From UBA7985 sp002711265 (GTDB taxonomy: Bacteria > Pseudomonadota > Alphaproteobacteria > UBA7985), in the NCBI GenBank assembly GCA_965660945.1, contig CBFIBS010000008.1, forward strand, positions 1-64,000: a stretch of 64,000 nucleotides of DNA, given 5' to 3'. The translations under genes were made by a program, and so were the position numbers. Positions 17,618-26,666 of this stretch are shown piece by piece (the stretch's first letter is position 1; each line of letters opens with the position of its first letter). The notes beneath the pieces were generated by a model that had not been told where the DNA came from, did no database searches, and saw nothing but the letters and a program-made list of their open reading frames with translations.

Positions 17618-18292
17618 TCAGGGTGCCGGTGCCTCGTCCACCGTATCGCCACTGACCCGGGGCACGACCGTCGCCAGCGCGTGGTGCAGCCGGGTTTCCC
17701 AGCCGCGCAAGTCGCTGCGCCGTCGTGGGGCCTTGGTCAGCGGCAGGCACAGGCTGAACAGCGGTTCGATCCCGTGCGCCTGCATCCCGCGCCCGGCGCG
17801 CGAGGACTGCCGGTGCTCCATGAAGCGCTTTTCGAGCGGCTTGGTCGTCGAACCCACGTAGACGCCGTAAGCGCTGGTAAAGCGCCCGGATGAGGCGACA
17901 TAGCCGTCGCGGAGAATGGCGTAGACCGTGCCGCCGCGCCGTCCTGCGGCCGACCATCCGGGCCAGTCTGCGGGAAAGGCCCGCGCCAGCGCCATCCGGG
18001 CAGGCTGCAGCCAGACGATGGGTTCCAGCCCACTGTCGGAAAAGGTCATATCAGCCTGCAACGGGCTGGCCGTTCCTGGCGCCGCTGCTGCCTCGCCCTT
18101 GCTACGTTGGCGCAGTTCCTCCAGCGCGAGGGTTGCCAGCTCCAGCCGTGGCGGGTTCTGCCCCAGCCATTCCCGCATGGAGGCGAGCAGGTGCGGCCCC
18201 GCCCAGCGCGCAAAGGGCCGCGCAGCACGGTAGTCCAGCCCCGGATAGGGCGGCCGGTAAACGGCGTGATAGGGTCTGTGATCGTCGTGCAA
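17618..18292 (-). CDS. GIY-YIG domain protein of unknown role
   Basis: The C-terminal half carries the GIY-YIG nuclease hallmarks in order: TVYAI, YGVYVGS, the Arg of EKRF, the His of EHR and a Glu in GWETRL, at roughly 122-199 in a 224-residue protein. The start is uncertain: I used TTG at 18292, with AAGGA about 11 nt upstream; the first in-frame ATG is at 18178 and would remove 38 residues. The N-terminal part (RPPYPGLDYRAARPF...REWLGQ) is not something I recognise. Frames extending further upstream are antisense to ugd. The gene stands alone between glnE and ugd. It could be a repair or restriction-like nuclease, or a catalytically inert family member. Confidence 0.6.
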   Translation of the reverse strand: MHDDHRPYHAVYRPPYPGLDYRAARPFARWAGPHLLASMREWLGQNPPRLELATLALEELRQRSKGEAAAAPGTASPLQADMTFSDSGLEPIVWLQPARMALARAFPADWPGWSAAGRRGGTVYAILRDGYVASSGRFTSAYGVYVGSTTKPLEKRFMEHRQSSRAGRGMQAHGIEPLFSLCLPLTKAPRRRSDLRGWETRLHHALATVVPRVSGDTVDEAPAP

Positions 18293-18451
18293 AGCCTTGT
18301 CTGTCCTTGGCCTGTCTCCGTGACCTGTCTGCGGCGCGCCATCAGCCGGAACGGGACGCTGGCCAGCGCCAGACGCTGTTGCGGCGGGTTGAATGATCCC
18401 AAGGCCCCGGCCATTTACAGAAGCATTGGGTGGCTTTGGCAAGGGTGAGCC

Positions 18452-19780
18452 ATGAATATCGTTGCAATCGGAACCGGTTACGTCGGGTTGGTCACAGGCG
18501 TCTGCTACGCCAGCCTCGGTCATTCCGTGGTCTGTCTGGACATCGACGAGGCCAAGGTCGCCGGGCTGCAGGATGGACAGCTGCCGATCTACGAGCCGAG
18601 GCTCGACGGGTTGGTGCAGGAGGCTGTCGCCGCCGGGCGTCTGCGTTTTACCACCGACTACGATGACGCGCTGGACGGGGCCGAGCTGGCGCTGATCGCC
18701 GTGGGAACGCCGACCGAGGCGGACAGCAAGCGCGCCAACACCAAATTCGTCGATGCCGCCTTTGACGCTATCCTCGCCGCCCGGCGCTCGGGTCCGCTGA
18801 GCGTGGTGGTCAAATCCACCGTCCCCATTGGGACCAACGACCGGCTGCAGGCGCGGCTGGACGCCAGCGACGCTCAGGCTGGCGCGGCCAGCATCCATCT
18901 GGCCTCAAACCCGGAATTCCTGCGCGAAGGCGCGGCCATCGACGACTTCATGCAGCCCGACCGCATCGTCGTCGGCCCTCGCGACAGCGTCGCCGCTGGG
19001 GCGTTGCGCCGACTGAACCAGCGCTTCATCGACGCGGGCGTTGCCTATGTCGAGGTCTCGGCCTCCAGCGCCGAGATGATCAAGTACGCCGCCAACGCCT
19101 TCCTCGCCACCAAGATCACCTTCATCAACGAGGTCGCCAGCCTGTGCGAGCGGGTAGGAGCCAACGTCGAAGACGTCGCGCACGGCATCGGGCTGGACCA
19201 GCGCATCGGCTCAGCGTTTCTGGCGACCGGCCCGGGCTACGGCGGCTCGTGTTTTCCGAAAGACACGCTGGCGCTGGTGGATACGGCGCAGGTCGAAGGC
19301 TCACCGGTGCGCATCCTCGAGGCCGTGATCGACGTCAATGAGGCCCGCAAGCGGGAAATGGCAACCAAAGTCATCGATGCATTGGGTGGTTTGGACCAGG
19401 CACGCGGCAAGACCGCCGCAATCTGGGGGCTGACCTTCAAGCCCGACACCGATGATCTGCGTGACAGCCCCAGCATCGCCATCATCCCGGTGCTGCAGCA
19501 GGCGGGGATTAAGGTCCGGGCCTACGATCCACAGGGCATGGCCGGCGCTGACGCACTGTTCGACGGACTCAGCTATGCCGCTTCCGCGCTGGAAGCCGCC
19601 GACGGCGCAGACGTGCTGTGTCTGGTCACGCACTGGCCGGAGTTTGTCAGCGCCGACCTCGACGCCGTCCGCGCGCGGCTGGCCAGGCCCGCGATGGTGG
19701 ACCTGCGCAATGTCTTTGACCCGGCTTCGATGAAAGCCGCCGGGTGGGACTACCGCTCGTTGGGCCGGCCGGAAGACTGA
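18452..19780 (+). CDS. ugd: UDP-glucose 6-dehydrogenase
   Basis: Oxidises UDP-glucose twice with NAD to UDP-glucuronate, a precursor for polysaccharide and lipid A modification. The 442 residues begin MNIVAIGTGYVGLVTG, the NAD-binding Rossmann motif, and contain the catalytic cysteine in GYGGSCFPKD (Cys 267), the SNPEFLREG loop and the C-terminal UDP-binding domain starting GLTFKPDTDDLRDSPS. All catalytic segments are present. It is divergent from the GIY-YIG gene and 110 nt upstream of the aldo/keto reductase. Confidence 0.95.
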   Translation: MNIVAIGTGYVGLVTGVCYASLGHSVVCLDIDEAKVAGLQDGQLPIYEPRLDGLVQEAVAAGRLRFTTDYDDALDGAELALIAVGTPTEADSKRANTKFVDAAFDAILAARRSGPLSVVVKSTVPIGTNDRLQARLDASDAQAGAASIHLASNPEFLREGAAIDDFMQPDRIVVGPRDSVAAGALRRLNQRFIDAGVAYVEVSASSAEMIKYAANAFLATKITFINEVASLCERVGANVEDVAHGIGLDQRIGSAFLATGPGYGGSCFPKDTLALVDTAQVEGSPVRILEAVIDVNEARKREMATKVIDALGGLDQARGKTAAIWGLTFKPDTDDLRDSPSIAIIPVLQQAGIKVRAYDPQGMAGADALFDGLSYAASALEAADGADVLCLVTHWPEFVSADLDAVRARLARPAMVDLRNVFDPASMKAAGWDYRSLGRPED

Positions 19781-19890
19781 CCACCGCCCCGTGCCTGCGT
19801 TTTTGCGTCCAGCGTCCCTAGTTTGCCCTTTTATTCGGTTTCGGAGCCTGTAGGTTGTCGCGCAAGGCCAAACAATCCGGGAGAACGACC

Positions 19891-20793
19891 GTGCTGAAAC
19901 CTCTTGCCAACGAACGACTGCTGGGCACCAGCGAACTCAGTGTCGGCCCGATTTCCTACGGCCACTGGCGCCTGTCTGAGGGCAACGCCGCCGAAGCGGC
20001 CGCCAAGACGCGGGCTGCACTCGACGCCGGCATGACCATGATCGACACCGCCTCCGTGTACGGTTACCCCGATTTCGGCAAGGCCGAGGAGCTGCTGGGC
20101 GACGTGATCAAAGCCGACCCCGGCATACGTAACGAGATGGTGCTGGCGACCAAGGCCGGGATCTACCCGCCCACGCCCTACGACTGTCGCCCCGATACCA
20201 TCGTGCAGACCTGCGAAGACTCGCTGCGTCGCCTCAACACCGACGTCATCGACCTGTTCTACATCCACCGTCCGGACATGCTGACTCCCCACGCCGACGT
20301 TGCCGAAGGGCTGATGCGACTGGTCGAAGCGGGCAAAGTCCGGGAAATCGCCGTCTCCAACTACACCCCCAGCATGTTCTCAGCGCTGCAGTCCATGCTG
20401 CCCCGGCCGCTGGTCGCCAATCAGGTCGAATTCTCACCTGTGCGGCAGGATCCGGTCTGGGACGGCACGCTGGACCAGTGCCAGGAATACAGCGCCACCC
20501 TGATCGCCTGGTCGCCGCTGGGCGGGGGCGCGCTGATGACACAGGACGCCAGCGAGGCCTCGCAGACGGGCCGGATTGCCGCCGCGCTGGACGCGGTAGC
20601 GGACCGCAACGGGGTCGACCGAGGCGCCGCTGCATTAGCCTTCACCATGGTCTCACACCCCGGGATTGTGCCGATCATCGGCACCCAGCGGGTGGAGCGC
20701 ATCGCCGAAGCCAACCGCGCGCTCGAGGTCGAAATGTCTCGGGAAGAATACTACGCCATCGTCACTGCGTGGCGCGGTGTGGGCCTGCCGTGA
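19891..20793 (+). CDS. Aldo/keto reductase family oxidoreductase
   Basis: NADP-dependent carbonyl reductase of the AKR TIM-barrel superfamily. The GTG at 19891, preceded by GGGAG 8 nt upstream, gives 300 residues starting VLKPLANERLLGTSELSV. The catalytic tetrad is visible: Asp in MIDTASVYG, Tyr in the same motif, Lys in VLATKAGI and His in FYIHRPD. The nucleotide-binding end is IIGTQRVERIAEANRAL. The substrate is unknown; the Asp-Tyr-Gly motif and length match the YdhF/YghZ-like plant-type groups. It is followed closely by a convergent kinase-like gene. Confidence 0.88.
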   Translation: MLKPLANERLLGTSELSVGPISYGHWRLSEGNAAEAAAKTRAALDAGMTMIDTASVYGYPDFGKAEELLGDVIKADPGIRNEMVLATKAGIYPPTPYDCRPDTIVQTCEDSLRRLNTDVIDLFYIHRPDMLTPHADVAEGLMRLVEAGKVREIAVSNYTPSMFSALQSMLPRPLVANQVEFSPVRQDPVWDGTLDQCQEYSATLIAWSPLGGGALMTQDASEASQTGRIAAALDAVADRNGVDRGAAALAFTMVSHPGIVPIIGTQRVERIAEANRALEVEMSREEYYAIVTAWRGVGLP

Positions 20794-20840
20794 TCGCCCT
20801 GCCGTCCTGACTGCCCCTTTCGGGAGCCAGCTGCCAAGCC

Positions 20841-21839
20841 TCAGTCGATGTAGCCGCGCTCGCGGGCAAACCCGAGCAACGCGGGCAGGAAGGTCTCGTG
20901 GCGGGAAATCAGCACGTCGACCTTTTCCAGACGGGCCGGGGTCGGCTCGCTGGAGAAGTAGTAACGCCCGTCTTCGCGGTCCGTGTACAGGTGCACGAGC
21001 AGCTTCGCCGTGGTGCGCAGCGTGTGCAGCACCGCGTCGCGCTTGGTGAACCAGGGCTGCTGTTCGAGGAAGGCCTCGAAATCGGCAGCGCGGATCGACC
21101 AGGTGACGTTATCGAGCTGGTCGCTGAACCACGAGCGCAGGGCATCCCCAATCTCCCAGCCCCATTCCTGGACGTTGTAGTTTTCGAAATCGAGCAGGCC
21201 GATCCGGTCCGGCGTCACAATCACGTTGCCGAACTTGATATCCCCGTGGCAGTGGCGCACCCGCGGCACCTCATCGAAGTGCGCGTCGAGGAAGGGCCGG
21301 ACGCTGTCGTTCCGCTCTCGGGTTTTCACCGACAGATCGCTGCGCTCAAAGGCAGCCTGCACAATCAGGTCGGGCTGATCCTGATAGGAGGTCATGTAGC
21401 GCCGGTCGCCCTCGTCGACGTAGCGGAAATAGCGGTTGAGGGCCGCGTGCAGAGCCTCGGCCAGCGCCACGATGCGCAGGGCGTCGGCCACGCCGGGCCG
21501 GTCTTCAAGCACGGGGTCAGCGACGAAGGACATCAGCCGGAACTGCTCCCCGTCGAGCTCAATGAAGGGATCGCCTTCGACCGTCAGATGAAAATACGGC
21601 GTGAGAAAATCTCGGGCGAACAGAGTGTTGGCGACGTGACTGGACAGCCGGAGCTGATCGAGGTTCTTCTTCCGCCCGACCCGCTGCAGCACCAGCCGCC
21701 GGGTCTGGGTCTCGATCCCATAGTTGGCATTAACGTTGCCGAAGGCACCCGAATCAACCGCGAGCACGGGCTCGAAAATCTCATAGCGCTTGAGAAACGC
21801 GTTGATCTGTTCGTGGCTGAGTTCGAGCTGGTCAGACAT
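20841..21839 (-). CDS. Phosphotransferase (APH/choline kinase-like fold)
   Basis: Small-molecule kinase of the aminoglycoside phosphotransferase fold. The ATG at 21839 (MSDQLELSHEQINAFL), with GAGAGG a few bases upstream, gives 332 residues. The catalytic loop is HCHGDIKFGNVIV (HGDxxxxN) and the metal-binding Asp is in GLLDFEN. The opening FGNVNANYGIET acts as the nucleotide-binding loop. Overall layout resembles the N-acetylhexosamine 1-kinase group, so a sugar is a likely substrate, but this is by resemblance only. It is divergent from the first Gfo/Idh oxidoreductase, consistent with sugar metabolism. Confidence 0.78.
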   Translation of the reverse strand: MSDQLELSHEQINAFLKRYEIFEPVLAVDSGAFGNVNANYGIETQTRRLVLQRVGRKKNLDQLRLSSHVANTLFARDFLTPYFHLTVEGDPFIELDGEQFRLMSFVADPVLEDRPGVADALRIVALAEALHAALNRYFRYVDEGDRRYMTSYQDQPDLIVQAAFERSDLSVKTRERNDSVRPFLDAHFDEVPRVRHCHGDIKFGNVIVTPDRIGLLDFENYNVQEWGWEIGDALRSWFSDQLDNVTWSIRAADFEAFLEQQPWFTKRDAVLHTLRTTAKLLVHLYTDREDGRYYFSSEPTPARLEKVDVLISRHETFLPALLGFARERGYID

Positions 21840-22039
21840 GGGCCTCTCGTCCGTCACTGTTCGGCTCAACAAGTCCTGCACTTGGGCGCGTTTGTCCAGC
21901 CTCGATTCTGGTGTGCAGTCCCGCTGGTCAGGGTCAGACGGAACCGCTACCCTACACACTTGCTGCCTGCAGCCCCGTGGCCTGACACCGGCGGGCAAAG
22001 GGCAGCCCACAGACACGGTTTCAGGGAGGAAACAGGGCC

Positions 22040-22975
22040 ATGGGTGAAGTACGATGGGGTGTGATCGGCAACGCGAAAATCGGCCGTGACAGGGTGCAGC
22101 CCGCCATCGAGGCCAGCGATAATGGTCGCCTCGTCGCCGTCGCCAGCCGGTCGGGGCCGGTGACCTACGACGCCTTGCTCGAACGCGACGACATCGATGC
22201 GGTCTATATCCCCCTGCCTAACCACCTGCACGTCGAATGGTCGCGCAGGGCGCTGGAGGCGGGCAAGCACGTGCTGTGCGAGAAGTCGATCACCCTCAGC
22301 CCGGCGGAACTCGAGCCACTGATGGATCTGCGCCCCGACCTGATCCTGTCCGAGGCCTTCATGGTCCGCTTCAATCCGCAGTGGGTGAAGGCCAGAGAGC
22401 TGGTGCAAACCGGCGCCATTGGCGAGGTGCGGGCGGTCAACGGCCAGTTCAGCTTCTACAACATCGATCCCGGTAACGTGCGCAACCAGCCCAACATGGG
22501 CGGCGGGGCCATCCTCGACATTGGCTGCTACCCGATTTTCACCACCCGCTTCGTGCTCGACGCCGAGCCGACCAAGGCCGCGAGCCTGATCGTGGAACAG
22601 CCGGATTTCGGCACCGATATCCTGTGCTCGGCGATCATGGACTTCCCCGGTGACCGCCACCTGAACTTCACATGTTCCACCCAGGCGCAACTGCACCAGC
22701 GCATGGTGTTTCAGGGCACCGAAGGCCGGCTGGAGCTGAAGGTTCCCTTCAACCCCTACCCCGGCCTGCAGGACCCAGAAGTTCTGCTCTACCCCGGCGC
22801 TGCGCTCGGCGATGCCCATGGGGAGCGGATCGAGGTCGAAAACCTCGACCAGTACCGGCTTCAGGTCGAGGCCATGAACCGGGCTATCCTCGGCGAAGAC
22901 GCCTGGTCGATCCCGCGCTCGGACATCATGGCCCAAGCCCGGGCGATCGAAATGGTGTTCAACAGCCGGATTTAG
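22040..22975 (+). CDS. Gfo/Idh/MocA family oxidoreductase
   Basis: NAD(P)-dependent sugar-type dehydrogenase. The 311 residues start with the Rossmann motif GVIGNAKIGRDRV, followed by the family's central segment, where the usual EKP reads EKS (LCEKSITLSPAE). Lys is kept while the Pro is replaced. The catalytic region GGGAILDIGCYPIFTTR holds the conserved Asp and, in place of the His seen in many members, a Tyr-Pro. This pattern is shared by members related to dimeric dihydrodiol/glucose-fructose oxidoreductase. AGGGAGGAAA upstream is a good ribosome-binding site. Substrate unknown. Confidence 0.85.
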   Translation: MGEVRWGVIGNAKIGRDRVQPAIEASDNGRLVAVASRSGPVTYDALLERDDIDAVYIPLPNHLHVEWSRRALEAGKHVLCEKSITLSPAELEPLMDLRPDLILSEAFMVRFNPQWVKARELVQTGAIGEVRAVNGQFSFYNIDPGNVRNQPNMGGGAILDIGCYPIFTTRFVLDAEPTKAASLIVEQPDFGTDILCSAIMDFPGDRHLNFTCSTQAQLHQRMVFQGTEGRLELKVPFNPYPGLQDPEVLLYPGAALGDAHGERIEVENLDQYRLQVEAMNRAILGEDAWSIPRSDIMAQARAIEMVFNSRI

Positions 22976-23144
22976 CGCAGCGATCGGCGATAAATCCGGC
23001 ATTGACGGGCGCTCGCTGACGGTTTGATCTGCGCCGGCTGCCCCTACCCTTGGGCCGGCAAAGCGCGTAGTTTTAACCCGTCGCCGCATTGCCGACGCTG
23101 CATGCCCGGCGCCGCGCAGCCAAAGAGAAGTTTTCAGGACGCCC

Positions 23145-24860
23145 ATGGCCAAGGCCACTGCACCATCATCAGCGCCGCAGACCCCGCCTCCGGCCACAGG
23201 GCCGAGGGTGAGACAGCAGCGCCTGCGCGGTCCGGTGTTCGTCGGGCTGACGCTTCTGGTTGCGGCGATCGTGCTGTTCCCCATCGGCTCGCTGGTCTGG
23301 ACGGCGGTGACCGGCACGCCGGAAAGCCTCGGCCACATAGCGCGCTACGTGCTGCCCTACACGCTGTCGACAACGGTCTGGCTGATGCTCGGCGTGGTGG
23401 CAGGAACAGCGGTGATTGGCACCATCAGCGCCTGGTTGGTCCTGACCTTCCGCTTTCCCGGCGCGCGGCTGTTTCTGTGGGTGCTGGTGCTACCGCTGGC
23501 CGTGCCCAGCTATCTGAGCGCCTACGCCTTTGTCGAGTTCTTCTCTTTCACGGGGCCGCTGCAGGAAAGCCTGCGCGCGCTCACGGGCTGGCAGAGCGCC
23601 CGCGACTACTGGTTCCCGAGCATCCGCAATACCGGCGGGGCTGTGCTGGTGCTGTCGGTGGTGTTCTACCCCTACGTATTCCTCGCCGTGGTCGCGCTGC
23701 TGAAGCTGCAGGGCAATCGCTTGGTCGAGGCCTCGCGCGCGCTGGGCCGGGGGCCTTTAGCAACCCTGTTGCGGGTGCTGCTGCCCGCGCTTCGCCCTGC
23801 CATCGCCGCCGGGGTGGTGCTGGCGCTGATGGAAACGCTGAATGACATCGGCGCGGTGGAATACCTTGGCGTCGAGACCCTGACCTTCACCATCTTCGAC
23901 ACCTGGCTGTCACGGCGGGATATCGCCGGGGCGGCGCAGCTGACCATGGTGCTGCTGATCTTCGTGTTCGTGCTGGTGCTGACCGAGCGCTGGGCCCGGC
24001 GGCAGCGGCAGGCACAGAGCAGCAGCGCGCGCGCCGCGCCGCCGCGGCAGCAGCTGCGCGGGGTCTGGGCCGTGCTGGCCGTGGTCTGGTGCTGCCTGCC
24101 CGCGCTGCTGGGTTTCGGCGTGCCGCTGTGGGTGCTGGGGGGCTACGCGCTGGACCGGCTAGACCTGCTCGCAGACCCGGACCTGCACCAGGCCTTGCTG
24201 ACATCGCTGCAGTTGGCGCTGGGCGCCGCTGTGCTGACCGTGCTGGCCGGGGTGATCATGGTCTACACCCTGCGCCTGCAGGCGGGCCCGCGCCGGGGAC
24301 TGAGCCTGATCGTACGTGTGGCCAGTCTGGGCTACGCCATCCCCGGCACCATCCTTGCGCTGGGGCTGTTCGTGCCGCTGGCCGGGCTGGATAACCTGCT
24401 CGCTGGCTGGCTGCGCGAGGGACTGGGCCTGTCGGTCGGCTTGCTGATCACCGGGTCGGGCGCGCTCATCCTGCTCGCCTACCTCATTCGGTTTCTGGCG
24501 CTGGCCGAGGGCAACGTTGACAGCGGCTTCCGCAACATCCCGCTCGCCCGCGATGATGCCAGCCGCACGCTGGGCCAGGGCGCGCTGATGACCCTGCTGC
24601 GGGTGCATCTGCCCGCGCTGTGGCCGAGCCTTTCGGTCGCTGCCCTGCTGGTGTTCATCGAGGCGCTGAAAGAGCTCTCGGCGACGATATTCCTGCGGCC
24701 TTTCGGGCTGAACACGCTCTCGACCTTCATCTATGACTTCGCCAGCCGCGCGCGGGTCGAGGAAACCGGCGTTGCCTGCCTGATCATCGTCCTGCTCGGC
24801 GTGCTGCCGGTGATCCTCGTCACCCGGCGGATCGCCCGCGACGCGCGCTCAGGCCGCTGA
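23145..24860 (+). CDS. Ferric-iron type ABC transporter permease (FbpB-like)
   Basis: Inner-membrane permease of the Fe3+ import family (FbpB/HitB/SfuB). The 571 residues form two homologous halves of about six hydrophobic segments each, and each half has an EAA-type loop: EASRALGRGPLATLLRVLLP near 205 and DASRTLGQGALMTLLRVHLP near 470. The FLRPFGLNTLSTFIYD segment near the end is typical of this family. N-terminal 25 residues are Pro/Ala-rich. Neither the binding protein nor the ATPase is adjacent; the gene lies between two Gfo/Idh/MocA oxidoreductases, so the partners must be elsewhere. It could also transport another metal or small anion. Confidence 0.88.
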   Translation: MAKATAPSSAPQTPPPATGPRVRQQRLRGPVFVGLTLLVAAIVLFPIGSLVWTAVTGTPESLGHIARYVLPYTLSTTVWLMLGVVAGTAVIGTISAWLVLTFRFPGARLFLWVLVLPLAVPSYLSAYAFVEFFSFTGPLQESLRALTGWQSARDYWFPSIRNTGGAVLVLSVVFYPYVFLAVVALLKLQGNRLVEASRALGRGPLATLLRVLLPALRPAIAAGVVLALMETLNDIGAVEYLGVETLTFTIFDTWLSRRDIAGAAQLTMVLLIFVFVLVLTERWARRQRQAQSSSARAAPPRQQLRGVWAVLAVVWCCLPALLGFGVPLWVLGGYALDRLDLLADPDLHQALLTSLQLALGAAVLTVLAGVIMVYTLRLQAGPRRGLSLIVRVASLGYAIPGTILALGLFVPLAGLDNLLAGWLREGLGLSVGLLITGSGALILLAYLIRFLALAEGNVDSGFRNIPLARDDASRTLGQGALMTLLRVHLPALWPSLSVAALLVFIEALKELSATIFLRPFGLNTLSTFIYDFASRARVEETGVACLIIVLLGVLPVILVTRRIARDARSGR

Positions 24861-25010
24861 CAGCATCCCGGGCCTTTTGCGCACGCGGGTCGGCAGGGTC
24901 GGTCGGGGCAGTCGCGCAGACTGAGCACTTGCAGCCGGACGGTCACTCGGGCATCGATTCACGCCATAGACTTTGACCGCAGACTGCGCTTTTGGGGGAG
25001 CAGAGAAACC

Positions 25011-26096
25011 GTGTCCAATTCGACCCGCTACGGCATCATCGGTGCCGGCATGATGGCTCAGGAGCACATCCGCAATATCTACCTGCTCGACGGGGCCTCG
25101 GTCACAGCCGTCTGCGACCCGGTGCAGACCTCGCTGAGCTGGTCTGAGTCGACCCTGCGCAGCATCGACGGCGCTGACCTCTCGCAGGTGCAGTACTTCA
25201 CCGACCACCGCGATATGCTCGCCGCGGGCGTGGTTGACGCGCTGATCATCGCCTCCCCGAACAACACCCACATTGACGTGCTCCGCGACACGCTGCAGAC
25301 CAACCTGCCGCATCTGGTCGAAAAGCCCCTGTGTACCACGCTGGAAGACGCGCTGGAGATCGAAGAGCGGGTGAAGAGCTTCGACCCCGTGTTCTGGGTC
25401 GGGCTGGAGTACCGCTACATGCCGCCGGTCGCGCGGATGATCGAACGCGCCCACGCAGGCGACGTCGGCGCCATGAAGATGCTGTCGATCCGCGAACACC
25501 GCTTCCCGTTCCTGCCCAAGATCGGAAACTGGAACCGCTTCAACGAGAACACCGGTGGGACCTTCGTCGAAAAGTGCTGCCATTTCTTCGACCTGATGCG
25601 CTTCATTCTGCAGGATGAGCCGGTTGCGGTCATGGGCATGGGCGGACAGGCCGTGAACCATCGCAGCGAAGAATACAACGGGCGGAAGCCCGACATTTTT
25701 GACCACGGCTTTGCCGTGGTCGAATTTGCCGGAGGGGCCAAGGCGCAGCTCGACCTGTGCATGTTTGCCGAGGGGTCAGAGAACCAGGAGGAAATCAGCC
25801 TCGTCGGTGACACGGCCAAGCTCGAAGTCAAAATCCCCGAGGGCGTGATCACGCATATGCCGCGCCGCCCCAAAAACCCGACACACGAGACCGTTGAGAT
25901 CGACGAAAAGGTGCTCGAAGCGGGCAGCCATTTCGGCTCCAGCTTCTTCCAGCACCTGGACTTCCAGAAGGCCATCCGCGAGGGCACCCCACCGCTGGTC
26001 ACTGCCTATGATGGTCGGATGTCAGTGCAGATGGGCCTGGCCGTGCAGATTTCGATGACCGAGCGCCGCTGGGTGGAAATGAGCGAACTGGTCTAG
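25011..26096 (+). CDS. Gfo/Idh/MocA family oxidoreductase
   Basis: NAD(P)-dependent dehydrogenase of the inositol/sugar type, 361 residues. The Rossmann motif YGIIGAGMMAQEHIRN opens the protein, the EKP motif is intact (VEKPLCTTLED), and the catalytic segment TGGTFVEKCCHFFDLMRF supplies the conserved His. The start is GTG at 25011 with GGGGGAG 9-11 nt upstream. It differs clearly from the other oxidoreductase at 22040, so the two are not recent duplicates. The conserved GLEYRYMP and FEGSENQEE segments suggest a myo-inositol or related polyol dehydrogenase, without proof. Confidence 0.87.
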   Translation: MSNSTRYGIIGAGMMAQEHIRNIYLLDGASVTAVCDPVQTSLSWSESTLRSIDGADLSQVQYFTDHRDMLAAGVVDALIIASPNNTHIDVLRDTLQTNLPHLVEKPLCTTLEDALEIEERVKSFDPVFWVGLEYRYMPPVARMIERAHAGDVGAMKMLSIREHRFPFLPKIGNWNRFNENTGGTFVEKCCHFFDLMRFILQDEPVAVMGMGGQAVNHRSEEYNGRKPDIFDHGFAVVEFAGGAKAQLDLCMFAEGSENQEEISLVGDTAKLEVKIPEGVITHMPRRPKNPTHETVEIDEKVLEAGSHFGSSFFQHLDFQKAIREGTPPLVTAYDGRMSVQMGLAVQISMTERRWVEMSELV

Positions 26097-26123
26097 GCCG
26101 GTTTAACGCTGGTCGAAGCGGCT

Positions 26124-26666
26124 CTAGTCGTCAGCCTCAGCGTTGGGGCCATCGGCGTTGGGGGCCTCGACGAAATGACGGTCCTTGAAGGTCTGCAGCA
26201 GCAGGATCACGTCGTGTACGTTGCCGTCCAGATCGATGCGGCGCAGCCCGTGCAGTTCCAGCGGCGCTGAGCGCTCCGAGGGCAGGCTTGCGCCAGTCGG
26301 GTCGACGTCACCGGCCCGCAGCCTTGTCCAGTCCACTTCCAGCCGCAGGTGGTGCTTGACCCGGATCGCGGTCCGGGCGGAAATCAGGCAGTGCCAGGGG
26401 ATGAACACCCGCCGGGAGAAGGTCGGACGCAGGGTCACGCCCTCGGCTGCCAGTGTCAGCGTCGGCTCCTTGCGCAGCAGGTAGGGCGAGGCGAAGGCCG
26501 CCGCCGTGAACCCGCCCAGCGTCATGATGAACATGGCGCGGACCATGCCTTCGCTGAAGCTCATCGCCCCCCAGGCGATAAACAGGGCCAGCATCAGCCC
26601 CGCCGCGAACAGGACCGAGCGCGCGCGCGGATAGAACTCAAGCTGCTGATCGTCGTTTGCTGTCAC
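26124..26666 (-). CDS. Small membrane protein with PH-like domain, last gene of the purine operon
   Basis: Unknown function. The 180 residues have two hydrophobic segments at about 15-35 and 40-62, then a soluble domain of alternating strands (LTLAAEGVTLRPTFSRRVFIPWHCL...) that resembles bacterial PH-like domains, and an acidic tail ending NAEADD. Its ATG overlaps the purQ stop by 4 nt, so it is translated with the purine genes. No enzyme motif is seen. It might anchor or sense something at the membrane, or simply ride in the operon. Confidence 0.7.
   Translation of the reverse strand: MTANDDQQLEFYPRARSVLFAAGLMLALFIAWGAMSFSEGMVRAMFIMTLGGFTAAAFASPYLLRKEPTLTLAAEGVTLRPTFSRRVFIPWHCLISARTAIRVKHHLRLEVDWTRLRAGDVDPTGASLPSERSAPLELHGLRRIDLDGNVHDVILLLQTFKDRHFVEAPNADGPNAEADD

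Noticed and set aside
15507..17861. Long plus-strand frame opposite glnE
   Set aside because: High G+C antisense frame; codon pattern and homology support glnE.
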